NCBI GenBank assembly: GCA_003427395.1
Contig: BFEA01000253.1
Span: 1,034,219-1,056,144 of the forward strand
Origin: Chara braunii
Taxonomy: Eukaryota; Streptophyta; Charophyceae; Charales; Characeae
DNA: 21,926 nucleotides
Direction of reading: 5' to 3'
This document shows, in pieces, positions 8,579 through 16,679 of this stretch. Numbering within the stretch: the stretch's first letter is position 1; every line of letters begins with the position of its first letter. The notes under the pieces were generated by a model, which saw only the letters and a list, made by a program, of their open reading frames with translations, was not told the origin of the DNA and made no database searches. Both the position numbers and the translations under genes were made by a program.

Positions 8579-9118
8579 CAACATCCGTTATATCTCGGAC
8601 TGCAATTGAGGCTCCCTCATGCCCATGTGAGTCTCCTCTTGCCTCTCTATTATTCTCATTGTGGCCCCCTTTGCACTGATTTGCTTCCGGGAACCTATTT
8701 TTCACACGAAGCCTCTCTAGGCTTCATTTTCTTCAAGGTAGCTAGTCTGGGATATTTCGGATTGCTGCCATGCCTCCGCTCCTGCTTTTCTTTTATTTTT
8801 CTTTCTATTTTAGCCTTCCCATTTGCTTCAACTAGTGCTTGCACTAGTGGTGCTAATATTCTTGGTCGTCTAGATCTTAATCTTAACGACACGGCTCGCC
8901 TTGGGCATATTTTCATTATGGCCCTTCACGACTTTGCCTTGGGACATCACATATCCTCGCCACTTGTCCCGCGCTAGTCCCCGACACTTGTTCCGCCGGT
9001 GGTCCCACCGGTACTTGGTCCTAAAATGTTATTTTTTTTACTTAGTCCTCTATGGTCCCCGACACTTTCCCTTGCGGTGTCCCGGCTTCTCTTGGCACTT
9101 TCCGCCCCATGACCGCCC
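8579..9118 (+). repeat. Dispersed repeat family R1, copy 2
   Basis: Homologous to 1376-1935 in the same orientation. Its left border falls at the 5' end of the U6-derived segment. It keeps the family anchors (CTCGGA, GCTCCCTCATG, GGCTTCATTTTCTT, GCTAATATTCTTGG, CTTAACGACAC, GGTCCCACCGG, CGGTGTCCCGG). Similarity fades near 9118. A 215-codon frame crosses the 22 bp array, the U6 fragment and this repeat, so it is not a real gene. Confidence 0.6.
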
Positions 9119-9239
9119 CATTTCTAGTTCCTTTCTACGTCTCGCGCACGCAGGTCTTTCCGGCCGCTGCCTTTTACTTGGCTCGTGGCCCTTCGACTCT
9201 TCCTATGCCACATCCCAGTGACCCTCTTGGCCCGGGCTA

Positions 9240-9425
9240 CGTTCTCACGCGTCGATGCCTTACTTGTTATTTTTTCGACCTCCTTGACTCTTTTATCCCT
9301 GCGACACACAGCCTAGGGTATTATTTTTTTCCGTCGATCCTTCTCCCTTCGGGTAGAAAGACCGCCTTTACTATTTTTTGGCGGTCCTTCGCCACTCGCT
9401 ATTTTGCGAGTCTCTTCTTGGTCTA
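9240..9425. repeat. Cluster of T-rich-loop hairpins
   Basis: TATTTTTT-type runs recur about every 53 bases (near 9267, 9320 and 9372). The last lies inside the perfect 7-bp stem GACCGCC/GGCGGTC (9360-9366 with 9380-9386). It is followed at once by ACTCGC/GCGAGT (9394-9399 with 9406-9411) around TATTTT. A weaker GTCG/CGAC pair flanks the first T run. The function is unknown. Confidence 0.55.
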
Positions 9426-9558
9426 GTGGTTCCGGGGGCCCATGGCATTCTCTAGGTCTCTAGGTGCCGACCCTTGTGCCTTTGGCCTTCCATCCCTTCT
9501 ATCTTTCTTGCCTCTGACTGCTATATGCCATCTCTCAGGGGTCAGTACTTATCTCGGG

Positions 9559-9927
9559 ACCCACTGGTTCCGACACCGGATCAGAAAGAACCAAGTCAAT
9601 CGGACCTCACTGTCCAGGATCGATTACTTCCTGATCTCTGAAAGTCTGCAAGGTGCAATCAAGGAAGCTGAAATACGTCCGTCGACCACCTTCAAGTTCA
9701 AAGGACTGGACCAGAAGCCTATTCAACTGCTGCTCAATTTCAACTCACCAGTCGAAACAGAACATGTTTTTTTTCAGGTTGAACAACTCTCTCATAGAGA
9801 CCGAGAGGTTGTCCATAGCGGTCAAAGAAATTGGTTCATCCAAAAACAACGAGAATTTAAACAGATGAATAGGCACCAATGGTTCATCGATAGTTACACA
9901 GACCTAACATTAACAATATCAACATAA
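9559..9927 (+). pseudogene. LINE ORF2 endonuclease C-terminal fragment
   Basis: The frame continues into sequence not related to LINEs upstream; recognisable protein starts near 9559 (THWFRHRIRKNQ). SRIDYFLISE matches the conserved SRLDRFLVS segment of APE-like endonucleases. The following LDQKPI (9706-9723) occupies the place of the catalytic SDHKPI, so both the Ser-Asp-His triad serine and the histidine are replaced (S to L, H to Q). After it comes the usual hydrophobic QLLLNF and a charged linker. Stop at 9925-9927. In an intact element this domain nicks the target DNA to prime reverse transcription. Here it is truncated and inactive. Confidence 0.8.
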
Positions 9928-10246
9928 TCATGGGGCATAGCAGGAGATCGCAAAAGGAGAACAAAAAAACTTCAATTCGCCATCTCAGTCGCAGAAGTTA
10001 ACCTAGCAGAGGACCCCTCCAGCGAGTTCTACAAGGATCTACTTGCTGCTACTTGCTGATACAAAAAAAAAAACTAAACGAATGGAGAAGATGAGACTTT
10101 AGAGGATTACAAATACGAGTCAGGATGACAGACTACGCACTCAATGAAACCATGACTAAATTTTTCTTCTCAAAATCAAAGTGAACGTCATGAATAACAT
10201 GATAGAGGTCCTCAAAGACCCAACAGATCAAGGAAATGTCAAAACA
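9928..10246 (+). pseudogene. Degenerate LINE ORF2 linker between endonuclease and RT
   Basis: Located between recognisable domains, with the expected length for the endonuclease-RT linker. Several stops and A-rich indels (for example a 10-A run near 10063) break all frames. Short pieces such as ATTACAAATACGAGTCAGG (frame giving ITNTSQ) are linker-like, but no motif can be assigned. Confidence 0.5.
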
Positions 10247-10789
10247 GCCGGTACATAGATGGTCATGATAGCGAGGACTTTCTACGCAGACCGACACGAG
10301 TCTAAGACGCCTTCACCCCCGACCACAACAAACCTAAACGCCCGTCAACACATGATGTCGTACCTAGACAAAACGATCTCAACAGCTCAAGCAGAAGGCG
10401 TGGACAAACCCTAAACCCTGGTTGAACTACATGTAGCCCTGACCCTGATGAGAAATATCAAAGCTTCGGGCACCAACGGGCTCTCGAAAGAATTTTAGAG
10501 CTACTTTTGGTCAACTCTAGGAGAGGACATGCTCGAGTTCTTCAACGACAGCAGGCTAAAGGGAGACCTAGGCAAGGAACCAAGCACCAACGTGGTATCT
10601 CTGCTGCACAAAAAGGGAGACAAAAAAAACATGAAAAACTATAGACCCATATCACTAGTCACCACTCCCTACAAAATCTTCACTAAGGGTCTTGCAAAGA
10701 GAATCACAAAGCTAACAAAAATGTTTTCATATCGACCAAGCGGCTTTATCCCTGACAGATACATACTAGATAACGTGATGACACAATGA
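10247..10789 (+). pseudogene. LINE ORF2 reverse transcriptase, N-terminal part
   Basis: One frame runs through this stretch with three in-frame stops (TAG 10256-10258, TAA 10412-10414, TAG 10496-10498) and ends at TGA 10787-10789. It gives TFYADRH, then LVELHVALTLM and KASGTNGLSKEF, the position of the conserved KAPGPDGL motif with P and D altered. It then gives FWSTLGEDMLEFF, VVSLLHKKGD, MKNYRPISLVTTPYKIF, GLAKRI and SGFIPDRYILDN. These are RT blocks 0 to 2a in the canonical order of L1-like LINEs. The final part, from 10529, is the best preserved piece. Together they would form the fingers and template-binding part of the polymerase. Confidence 0.88.
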
Positions 10790-10834
10790 GGCAGCAAAAA
10801 AAACCATGAAGAAATGAATGAAGGCAACAATTCT

Positions 10835-10991
10835 GTTTTTTTACTTCGAAAAGGTCTACGATCAGGTCAAATGGGACTTCCTGCATGCCTGCATGGAGAA
10901 AATGGGGGTGATGTCCTCTATTCAGACGCAACAGGCAGAGTTCAGGTCAATAGGTTTCTTTTTGAGACCTACCCGATCTGAGATCGGTTAG
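10835..10991 (+). pseudogene. LINE ORF2 reverse transcriptase, block A (palm)
   Basis: After a frame change near 10790-10835, the third frame yields FFYFEKVYDQVKWDFLHACM. This is the LINE form of the palm motif with the first catalytic aspartate (usually D-FEKAYDxVxW). The leading residue is tyrosine (YFEKVYD) where LINEs normally have D (DFEKAYD), so the first metal-binding aspartate also looks lost, although the T run just upstream could hide an indel. The frame ends at TAG 10989-10991, just before the GDP block, which continues in another frame. Confidence 0.8.
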
Positions 10992-11262
10992 ACAAGGCGA
11001 CCCATTGGCCCCGCCCATCTTCCTCTTCATTATGGAAGTCATAGCCTCTTTCCTTCGCAAAGACTCTTCCATTGACCGCCTTACTGAAGGCAACTTCAAT
11101 CCACTACATGACTTCGCCCTACCTACTACGATAATGTTCGTCAATGACCTCACTGTCCTCATTCGTGCCAAGAACTACTCATTCCAAGCCCTCATAAGAG
11201 CAATGAAAGCCTTCAGACTGACATCGGAAATGAAGGCCAATTGGGGTAAAACCGAAGGATGA
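10990..11262 (+). pseudogene. LINE ORF2 reverse transcriptase, catalytic block
   Basis: This frame begins with RQGDPLAPPIFLFIMEV, the strongly conserved RQGDPLSP motif (block 4), and runs through FNPLHDFALPTTIMFVNDLTVLIRA. FVND at 11137-11148 replaces the catalytic F/YADD box: the first aspartate of the pair is Asn and Ala is Val. Both changes can be read as single transitions from GCC GAT to GTC AAT, as expected from deamination of methylated cytosine. It continues with ALIRAMKAFRLTSEMKANWGKTE, matching block 6 (F...SGLxxNxxKS). It ends at TGA 11260-11262 but stays in frame with the next segment. Confidence 0.88.
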
Positions 11263-11742
11263 TGGCTAGCAGACAGGACCCCACCCCAACCGGCCGATAC
11301 AGCCACACCCATGTCATGGTCTATAGAAGATCCAGCACTAAGATTCCTTGGTATCATGGTAAACAAGGACGGAGTGTGGCCAGGCATGGGCCAAAACCTA
11401 GTCATTAGGGCAATCACTCGCATGGCCCCGTGCAAAAACGTCCATGCCTCGTTAATCGTAAGAGCACTACTAATTAATACGACAATCTTCTCCACACTGT
11501 GGTACATGGCATTCATCTGGTCCCCCCCTGACGATGACCTCAAAACGTTAAAAAACAGGGTCACATGTTATTTATGGTCTGGAGACCCCAATAGGACCAT
11601 GTGTATCAACAGGATAGCCTGGAACCACATCATCAGGAAACCGCAGGAGGAGGGGTTGGGGCTTATTGATCCCAAACAGGAGTCCATAGGACTGCAGATG
11701 AAATGTATTATCAAGATCCTAATAGGACAATTTATTCCATAA
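11263..11742 (+). pseudogene. LINE ORF2 post-RT connection region
   Basis: In frame with the preceding block after one stop. RFLGIMVNKDGVWP corresponds to the (K/R)YLGxxxG block that follows the RT palm. HASLIVRALLINTTIFSTLWY matches the LxGRxxLIxSVLxxxxxY segment of plant LINEs. YLWSGDPN, INRIAWNHIIRKPQEEGLGLIDPK matches the FLWxG...VxWxxIxxPxxxGGLGLxD block. The long open stretch shows fewer disabling changes than the linker. It ends at TAA 11740-11742; downstream to 12355 the coding sequence is heavily broken. Confidence 0.85.
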
Positions 11743-12355
11743 ACCAGAATGGCTCTGGACATCATAAAAAATCTAGCACCTATCAACTCCCGTCAGAACA
11801 TGAGAAGTCTCTTCTGGGTAATGGCGAAGGACTGGACAATCAAATCAGGCCGATAGAGCAGAAGAAACCCAACAGATCGTATTACAAGCCCTACTCCAAC
11901 AACAAATCCGTACTGGAAACCAACCCTCAAAGTTTGACGAAAAATGATGCCGAGCAAACACGGTGCACCAAGAAATAGAGAAGTGGTCCTAAGACAACCT
12001 CTGTTCGCAATTCCTAGATCGTAGACCCGAGTGCCTCACCCTGGACACTACGTGCAAAAGACAGGCGATGGTGTGGCAGGTGAAACACATTTGGGCAAAA
12101 GATCGAAGACAACGGTTAACCGAACAGGAACTCCGAAATTAATTAAAAGGCTGCCACGCCCTCACAGAAAAAACGAACTTCTCGTGGAAATCCGGGGACA
12201 GGGGCATACTCATTTCCCAAACCCAGCCTCACAAAGCTTACCGATTTGTTTCTCGAACCAATGCACCCAACTACCTCTCCAAATTCTTCTCCTACCCGAT
12301 CACTAATCACAACCAACAAGAGTTGGAAGTTATCCATAAAGAACCCTAGTGTGAC
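11743..12355 (+). pseudogene. Heavily broken LINE ORF2 segment
   Basis: Lies between the connection region and the C-terminal knuckle, where plant LINE ORF2 has a variable region. Multiple stops occur in all frames. Two minor open frames (11703-11978 and 12031-12306) look like frame-shifted remnants; KAATPSQKK and SFPKPSLTKLTD-like pieces appear. No motif can be assigned with confidence. Confidence 0.5.
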
Positions 12356-12901
12356 ATGCTAGAATCCTTGCGACTGAGAACGATATTGGAATATGATGTA
12401 GAATTCAGTTACGACTTAGGATTACAAAATACAAACCCGGATCCCAGACTCAAAGAAAAATGGAGGGAGATCATGAACCTAGAACCTACTAACCCCGTTT
12501 CCATCCCCTGGACGAAGTACCTGTCTATCAGACTGGTTAGGATCAGAACTATGCAGTAGCTCCTAGCCCACGCATCCCTGTCCGCCAACCAACGGCTCCC
12601 CAAGAGGAGGAAACATACGGATCCCGACAGCTTCGAATTATGTGTTATGTGCACAAACAACAGAGCAAGAGACATACCCCACTACCTCTTGTATTGCACT
12701 GAAGCAACTTGGATATGGAACAAAGTTCGTGTCCTATGGTCCCTTCTCTTCTCATCACCCCCTCCTCCCAACTCTCCTCTTTTCTTGTTGCACACAAACT
12801 ATATAACAGAATCACATTGGATTCTGAGAAGAAAAGCGGCAGGGCAAAAGGAGCAATCAATGCTGGCCAGGGTTCCTTCGTCCAGACGGATGGAAGCGTG
12901 A
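12356..12901 (+). pseudogene. LINE ORF2 C-terminal Cys/His knuckle region
   Basis: One frame continues through a TAG at 12557-12559 to TGA 12899-12901. LSANQRLPKRRKHTDPDSFELCVMC begins the zinc-binding domain found at the end of plant LINE ORF2. The ligands are visible: Cys at 12641 and 12650 (CVMC), His at 12680 and Cys at 12695 (PHYLLYC), then ATWIWNKV, which fits the CxxC...H....C..A..xW pattern. The knuckle is thought to bind the element RNA. Past about 12830 the translation loses any similarity and is likely 3' UTR. Confidence 0.82.
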
Positions 12902-12958
12902 GAGTGTTCACCATGTACTCCAATTCTCGACTTGAGAGTAGACAGGAACCGGACTGAC

Positions 12959-12981
12959 GCTCCCCACAATGGATATGGAGC
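12959..12981 (+). other. LINE 3' UTR hairpin
   Basis: GCTCC (12959-12963) pairs with GGAGC (12977-12981) around a 13-nt loop that starts CCAC. The same layout, with the same 18-base offset between arms and the same CCCAC start to the loop region, occurs at 17669-17691 and 20620-20642. Plant L1-like elements are known to use a 3' stem-loop for recognition by their reverse transcriptase, so this is the probable recognition signal of the family. Confidence 0.75.
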
Positions 12982-13002
12982 CAGGACCATGAGGATCTGT
13001 TT

Positions 13003-13019
13003 AAAAAAAATAATAATAA

Positions 13020-13048
<29 letters not shown>
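13003..13048 (+). repeat. LINE A-tail with TAA units
   Basis: A8 is followed by about four TAA units, then a run of 28 A residues. Directly 3' of the LINE hairpin and on its sense strand, it marks the end of the element. TAA-type expansion within the tail is common for plant LINEs. Confidence 0.9.
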
Positions 13049-13051
<3 letters not shown>

Positions 13052-13120
13052 TTGTCTGCTGAGCCTACTTCTCGGGTCAAGGCCTGCCCTTCAACGAAGA
13101 GGCGGTGTGGGAGGGCGGGG

Positions 13121-13180
13121 AGAGTGGGGTTTCAACAAACATCCTGCAGTTATTCACAGACTGTGTGGAAACCCCACTCT
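13121..13180. other. Perfect 13-bp inverted repeat hairpin
   Basis: AGAGTGGGGTTTC (13121-13133) and GAAACCCCACTCT (13168-13180) are exact reverse complements separated by 34 bases. The spacer carries a smaller CACAG/CTGTG inverted repeat. Perfect arms among decayed repeats imply a recent origin or constraint. No coding context is visible. It could be a small foldback element or the stem of a non-coding RNA. Confidence 0.8.
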
Positions 13181-13320
13181 TCTAGGTAATCCTATAACCA
13201 ACAGTGACCCGAATAACTGTAGTAACGGCCACAAGCAACTGGAGAGGGTCTAGTTAATGACTGAGGTATGGGGCCCAATAGTGGTCGTGTACCTACCGAG
13301 GACAGAGAATACCTCCTTCC

Positions 13321-13407
13321 CCCGAATACGACGTACGATCATTATGACTGTATTTAGACAGAAGGATACCCCAAATGCAGCTATGATGAGCGTACATTCT
13401 ATTCGGG
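13321..13407. mobile_element. Foldback MITE-like element, family H1, copy 1
   Basis: An 87 bp foldback bounded by CCCGAATA and TATTCGGG. The arms, 13321-13355 and 13373-13407, pair over about 35 positions with roughly ten mismatches; GTACG, TCAT and ATTT blocks are shared. Weaker complementarity extends past both ends (TACCTCCTTC against the complement of GAAAAAGGTA). Same family as 18685-18770. No transposase and no clear target duplication. Confidence 0.75.
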
Positions 13408-13770
13408 AGAAAAAGGTAGAGCACCACCTCCAGGACTGTTGAACCAACCACGACTGTACTTACTCCTGGAGGGTCTAGGCATGGGCACAGAAGGTGGCCG
13501 TGTGGACTTACTGATGACGCGAGACTTAAGCCTAACTCCAGTTGATATGAGCAAGAATGATTGGACTTCTCCCGGACCACCCCTATAACATAGGCTCCTG
13601 TTGTCGATTTCCCCTGGGTGTGTCGCAGTCTCAGTCCCATCCTTCCCTCCTTCCCTCTCACCCCCCCCTTCCCCCACCCTTACCTTGCTGCACAACACAA
13701 CACTTCAACACATCACCACCCATAATGACAACACCTGGGCAAAGACAGGAGTTAGAGAGGCCGACAAAGA
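13408..13770. other. Unassigned spacer
   Basis: No supported gene. Opposing minus-strand frames of about 100 codons cross the MITE and are not convincing. GGTCTAGGCATGGG at about 13470 recurs at about 18471, also near a family H1 MITE. A C-rich run (13640-13680) precedes a purine-rich block. Confidence 0.3.
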
Positions 13771-13936
13771 CAAGCGAGGACAGTCAATGGACTGCTCACA
13801 AGCCGCAGCAACGGAGGAGAGGAATGGAGGGATAAAGGAAGAAAAGAGAGGTCATGAAGTGTGCAGACAATGGACTTCTCTCAAGCAACAGCAACGAAGG
13901 ACAGAAACGGAGTGATACTGGAAAGAACGGATGGCA
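13771..13936 (+). repeat. Purine-rich 83 bp tandem duplication
   Basis: CAGTCAATGGACTGCTC at 13781 and CAGACAATGGACTTCTC at 13864 start near-parallel copies that continue through CAAGC, CAGCAACG, AGGA, GGAG, GATA and GGAA. The period is 83 bp. A possible third, poorer copy would begin near 13946. The period is not a multiple of three, so coding is unlikely. Confidence 0.75.
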
Positions 13937-14325
13937 AACCCGGTACAATGACGCCAGGGAGGGAGAGAGGTGTGCCTCGTGGTGCACAACCACGGCCCTC
14001 CCCCTCCTGTCCGTGAAAAGGACAATGAAGCTGCCCCTATTCAATGCCCGAGCTTCCATCTCAATGTTGGCTTAACAGTCTGCATAAGGTGTCACTTAAA
14101 AGAGGAGATGACCGCAACTACGACAAGGGACTTCTGGGATGGTGAAAGTTGGAAGGATGGATGCACTCGATCCCTATGGTGGCTGGAAAGGTCATGGCCA
14201 GACATGCAGTGCGGGTCCCCCAACCAGGCAATTGTACAGGGATACTCATAATCCTCTATTATTGACTCCAGTTTTGTAAGGGATTGGAGAGGGTATAGGT
14301 TTTAAAAGGTTAAAAAACTTAGATA
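13937..14325. other. Unassigned spacer before the GC-rich element
   Basis: No supported gene. GGGTATAGGTTTTAAAAGG at 14291-14309 with its surroundings resembles 17756-17774, immediately after the A-tail of the following element. The pair may be the insertion target of that element. Confidence 0.35.
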
Positions 14326-14460
14326 AAAAGGCATAATCCTCCCTCAATGAGTCGAGTTTTATTCCACTGCATTGCATTGCATCGCTAATCATTTGCGGCC
14401 AGATCTCCTTGTAGATCCTCAAATCCGCAAATCTTTAGACTTTAAAGATCGAGAATATGT

Positions 14461-14885
14461 TGGGGCTCGGTGCGGCGCGACCGGGAGCGCCACGCCGCCG
14501 GCTCGTCTTTGCTACCGTTCGGAGGTGGCTTTTGGGTGGGCATGGCAGATGATTTCTGGAGGCCGGAACTGTGGAGATGCTGGTGGTGAGATGAACGTTG
14601 AGGAGGCGCGCGGCAAGCAGATGGACACGGTCCCTTCCTCCCCCTGTCTTTTTTGCCCCGGAGGTTGCTTTGTGGTGTTTTTTTGGCAGCTTGCACCCCC
14701 TATGGCACTCGTTGGCGGGCTCGACGAGGTCGGACCATAGCATCTCCTGCTTGGCAGGATGGTGCCTGTTTAGTGCTTCGCGATGGTGAAAGGGCTTCGC
14801 ATACTGGCGACACTGTCATGGCTAGCGGGGGGAGGGGGGAGGTTGCTTCCCTCCCACGAAGACGGAGGGGGTGAGTTTGGGCGAC
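14461..14885 (+). other. GC-rich 5' part of element A
   Basis: High G+C with clustered CpG around 14465-14510. Open frames on both strands (14372-14740 plus, 14435-14743 minus) reflect composition and show no domain. The right end, GAGGTTGCTTCC..CGAAG..GGTGAGTTTGGGCGA (about 14840-14884), aligns with 19388-19436 in element B. GTGAGT at the switch into T-rich sequence looks like a 5' splice site, and TTTCTTTCAG near 15200-15209 looks like an acceptor. Spliced non-coding or leader sequence is possible but unproven. Confidence 0.4.
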
Positions 14886-15295
14886 GAATGTTTTTGCGAT
14901 GTTTTAGTGACAACGGGCAACGTGATTAATGTAAAGTGGAGGAAGAGGTTTTTTTGCTCGGTCAGTTTATCACGAAAGAGGCGGTAGGTGACAGTTTCAT
15001 CTTCAAGTTGTTGACGTCACGGGATTTTGTGATACGGATATCACGAGAGGTATCGCATGAGGTCGCTGCCATGCCTTTATTTTGATTTGGAGCTAGAGTC
15101 TGTAATTGGGGCTGTGTCCTTTGGGTATCACTGTTTGGCTTCTGATTCGTCATGATTTTCCCCCCTGATTTTTCCTGAGTTGTGGTTGTTTTCCTGAATT
15201 TCTTTCAGAGGCTGTTTTTGAACGATTTCGTTTTTATGATTGTGTTTTGTTTAAAATCTGATTCACGAGATCTTAGGTGTTTTCTGGATGTAATT

Positions 15296-15429
15296 GATCC
15301 CTAATATGAAATTCGTATTTCTGTTCTGAGCAAGATCCTTAATCCGAAATTCGTATTTTCTGAGCAGGATTCTTAATCTTGAATTCGTATTTTCTAAGCA
15401 AGATTCCTAATCCGAAATTCGTAAATCGG
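15296..15429 (+). repeat. 34-38 bp tandem repeat, four copies
   Basis: Units at 15296-15333, 15334-15367, 15368-15401 and 15402-15429 follow GATTCCTAATCCGAAATTCG then TATTTTCTGAGCAA. Unit 1 has a 4-base insertion and unit 4 is shortened. The ATTCCTAAT..GAATTTCG motif recurs in the corresponding part of element B (about 19812). Confidence 0.85.
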
Positions 15430-15716
15430 AGTTTTGCTCTGATCCCAATAAATGATTACTCAATTTTGAATTACAAAGGGTTACAAATTGATTTTCTCAA
15501 AGTGGAATTGATGTCCTACGTTTATCCATCTTTGATCTAATTCTAAATCAAATGTATTTTTTTTCATTTTTTATCTAATTCTAAATCTGATGTAGTTTTT
15601 CGAAAGTTGTAGTTCAAATTTTCTAGGATGCGGCCTTGCAAACGAAAGGGTGAAGGTCGAATTAGAGGTAGGTGGGAAGTTGGGGGGTTAACTCAGAGGA
15701 GGGATCGGCGGTTCAG

Positions 15717-16560
15717 GATGGTAAGTATATTATCAGAAGGATGGGGTGGGACAACATTGGTTGGTGCTGGAGCATTCGCTCTGTGACCAGGGGGAGCTTG
15801 AGACCATTGAAGTTATGCCAAGGGTGGAAGGCATAACCATCTCGCCCGACGTAGTTGTTGCCGGGGTGGTGACCCTATAACCTTTTAAGGGCCCATACAG
15901 TTAAGGGAGTTGTCGAGGGGGAATACACTCTCTGTCCGTCAGAAACTGTTAGGTCGGTACTGGGGCAGTTTGTTCTACCTTGTAACCCTAGCAGGGGGGG
16001 TATGAGATTTGATGATTTTTTGTACGAGGACTAAAAGTTTGGGCGGCGTGTCCTTCATCTGTGGTGAGGGAAGGAGACAAATTGTTAGTGGTTCTAGTTC
16101 TTGTCCTTTTTCCTTTTGACTTTCTTAAATGGGAAGGTGAAAGTTGGAAGTATGGTTTGGAGAAATTTTTTGTGGGCTCGTGCAGTAGAGGAGGGGTTGC
16201 TTAGAGTGGTAAGCATACTAGAAGGGCGGGGTGGGGCGACATTGGCCGGTGCTGGAGCAGTGGCTCTGTGACCAAGAGGAGCTTGAGGCCATAAGAGTTA
16301 TGTCGAGGGTGGAAGGCATAACCACCTCTTTCAACGTAGTTGATGCCGGGGCGGTGACCCTATAACCCGGTAGGAGGTTTGCAGCTAAGGAAGTAGTCAA
16401 TGGAGGAAGATACTTCATGTCCATCAGAAAATAGTTAGTTCGGTGCTGAGGCAGTTTGTGTTGACTTGTAACCCTAGCAAGGGGGGTGTGAGAACTGGCG
16501 ATTTATGGTACGAGGACTGAAAGCCTGAGCGGCGGTTTCTCGTTTGTAGCGAGGGTCTGA
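15717..16560 (+). repeat. Direct duplication, about 488 bp period
   Basis: 15719-16070 and 16206-16558 align along their length. Shared in order: TGGTAAG, ACATTGG(T/C)(T/C)GGTGCTGGAGCA, GCTCTGTGACCA, GAGCTTGAG, GGGTGGAAGGCATAACCA, ACGTAGTTG, GCCGGGG, GGTGACCCTATAACC, CCATCAGAAA/CCGTCAGAAA, CTTGTAACCCTAGCA, and ACGAGGACT before GGGCGG/GAGCGG. Each half contains three shorter monomers. The duplication is inside element A. Confidence 0.8.
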
Positions 16561-16679
16561 ATTGGATTGTTGGTGGCTCAATTTCTGATTTTCGTCTCTC
16601 TGTTTTTCATAGCTTTTTTATTTATGAATATGTTATGGAACTTGAACGGGATTGAATTTTCTGATTAAAAAAATTCTTT

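Larger units (their letters stand above)
9550..13048 (+). mobile_element. 5'-truncated, degenerate L1-like LINE
   Basis: A single non-LTR retrotransposon relic. In order it holds the C-terminal end of an APE-type endonuclease, a linker, the reverse transcriptase core, a connection region, a C-terminal Cys/His knuckle, a short 3' UTR with a GCTCC/GGAGC hairpin, and an A-tail interrupted by TAA units. The layout is that of ORF2 of plant L1-like elements. ORF1 and most of the endonuclease are absent, as expected from incomplete target-primed reverse transcription. At least four frame changes and several stops disrupt it, and both catalytic centres are altered, so it cannot encode active protein. 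The 5' junction lies around 9540-9570 but has no convincing target duplication. Confidence 0.85.

Noticed and set aside
8330-8977. 215-codon plus-strand frame, the longest in the window
   Set aside because: It crosses the 22 bp tandem array, the antisense U6 fragment and a dispersed repeat, and shows no domain. The open frame follows from pyrimidine-rich composition.
9552-13077. TACTT(AT)CTCGGG near 9546-9558 and TACTTCTCGGG at 13067-13077 as LINE target duplication
   Set aside because: The downstream copy lies about 18 bases beyond the A-tail instead of adjoining it, and the match has an internal gap. It is probably chance.
13293-13698. Minus-strand frames of 99 and 122 codons
   Set aside because: Both overlap or abut the H1 MITE, overlap each other in different frames and have no domain.
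14372-14743. Overlapping plus and minus frames of 100-122 codons
   Set aside because: GC-rich sequence has few stops on both strands. Neither frame has a motif, and neither is kept in the related element B.
15850-15868. GTTGTTGCCGGGG as an LTR primer binding site
   Set aside because: It recurs as part of the GC-rich monomer and has no LTR end beside it.
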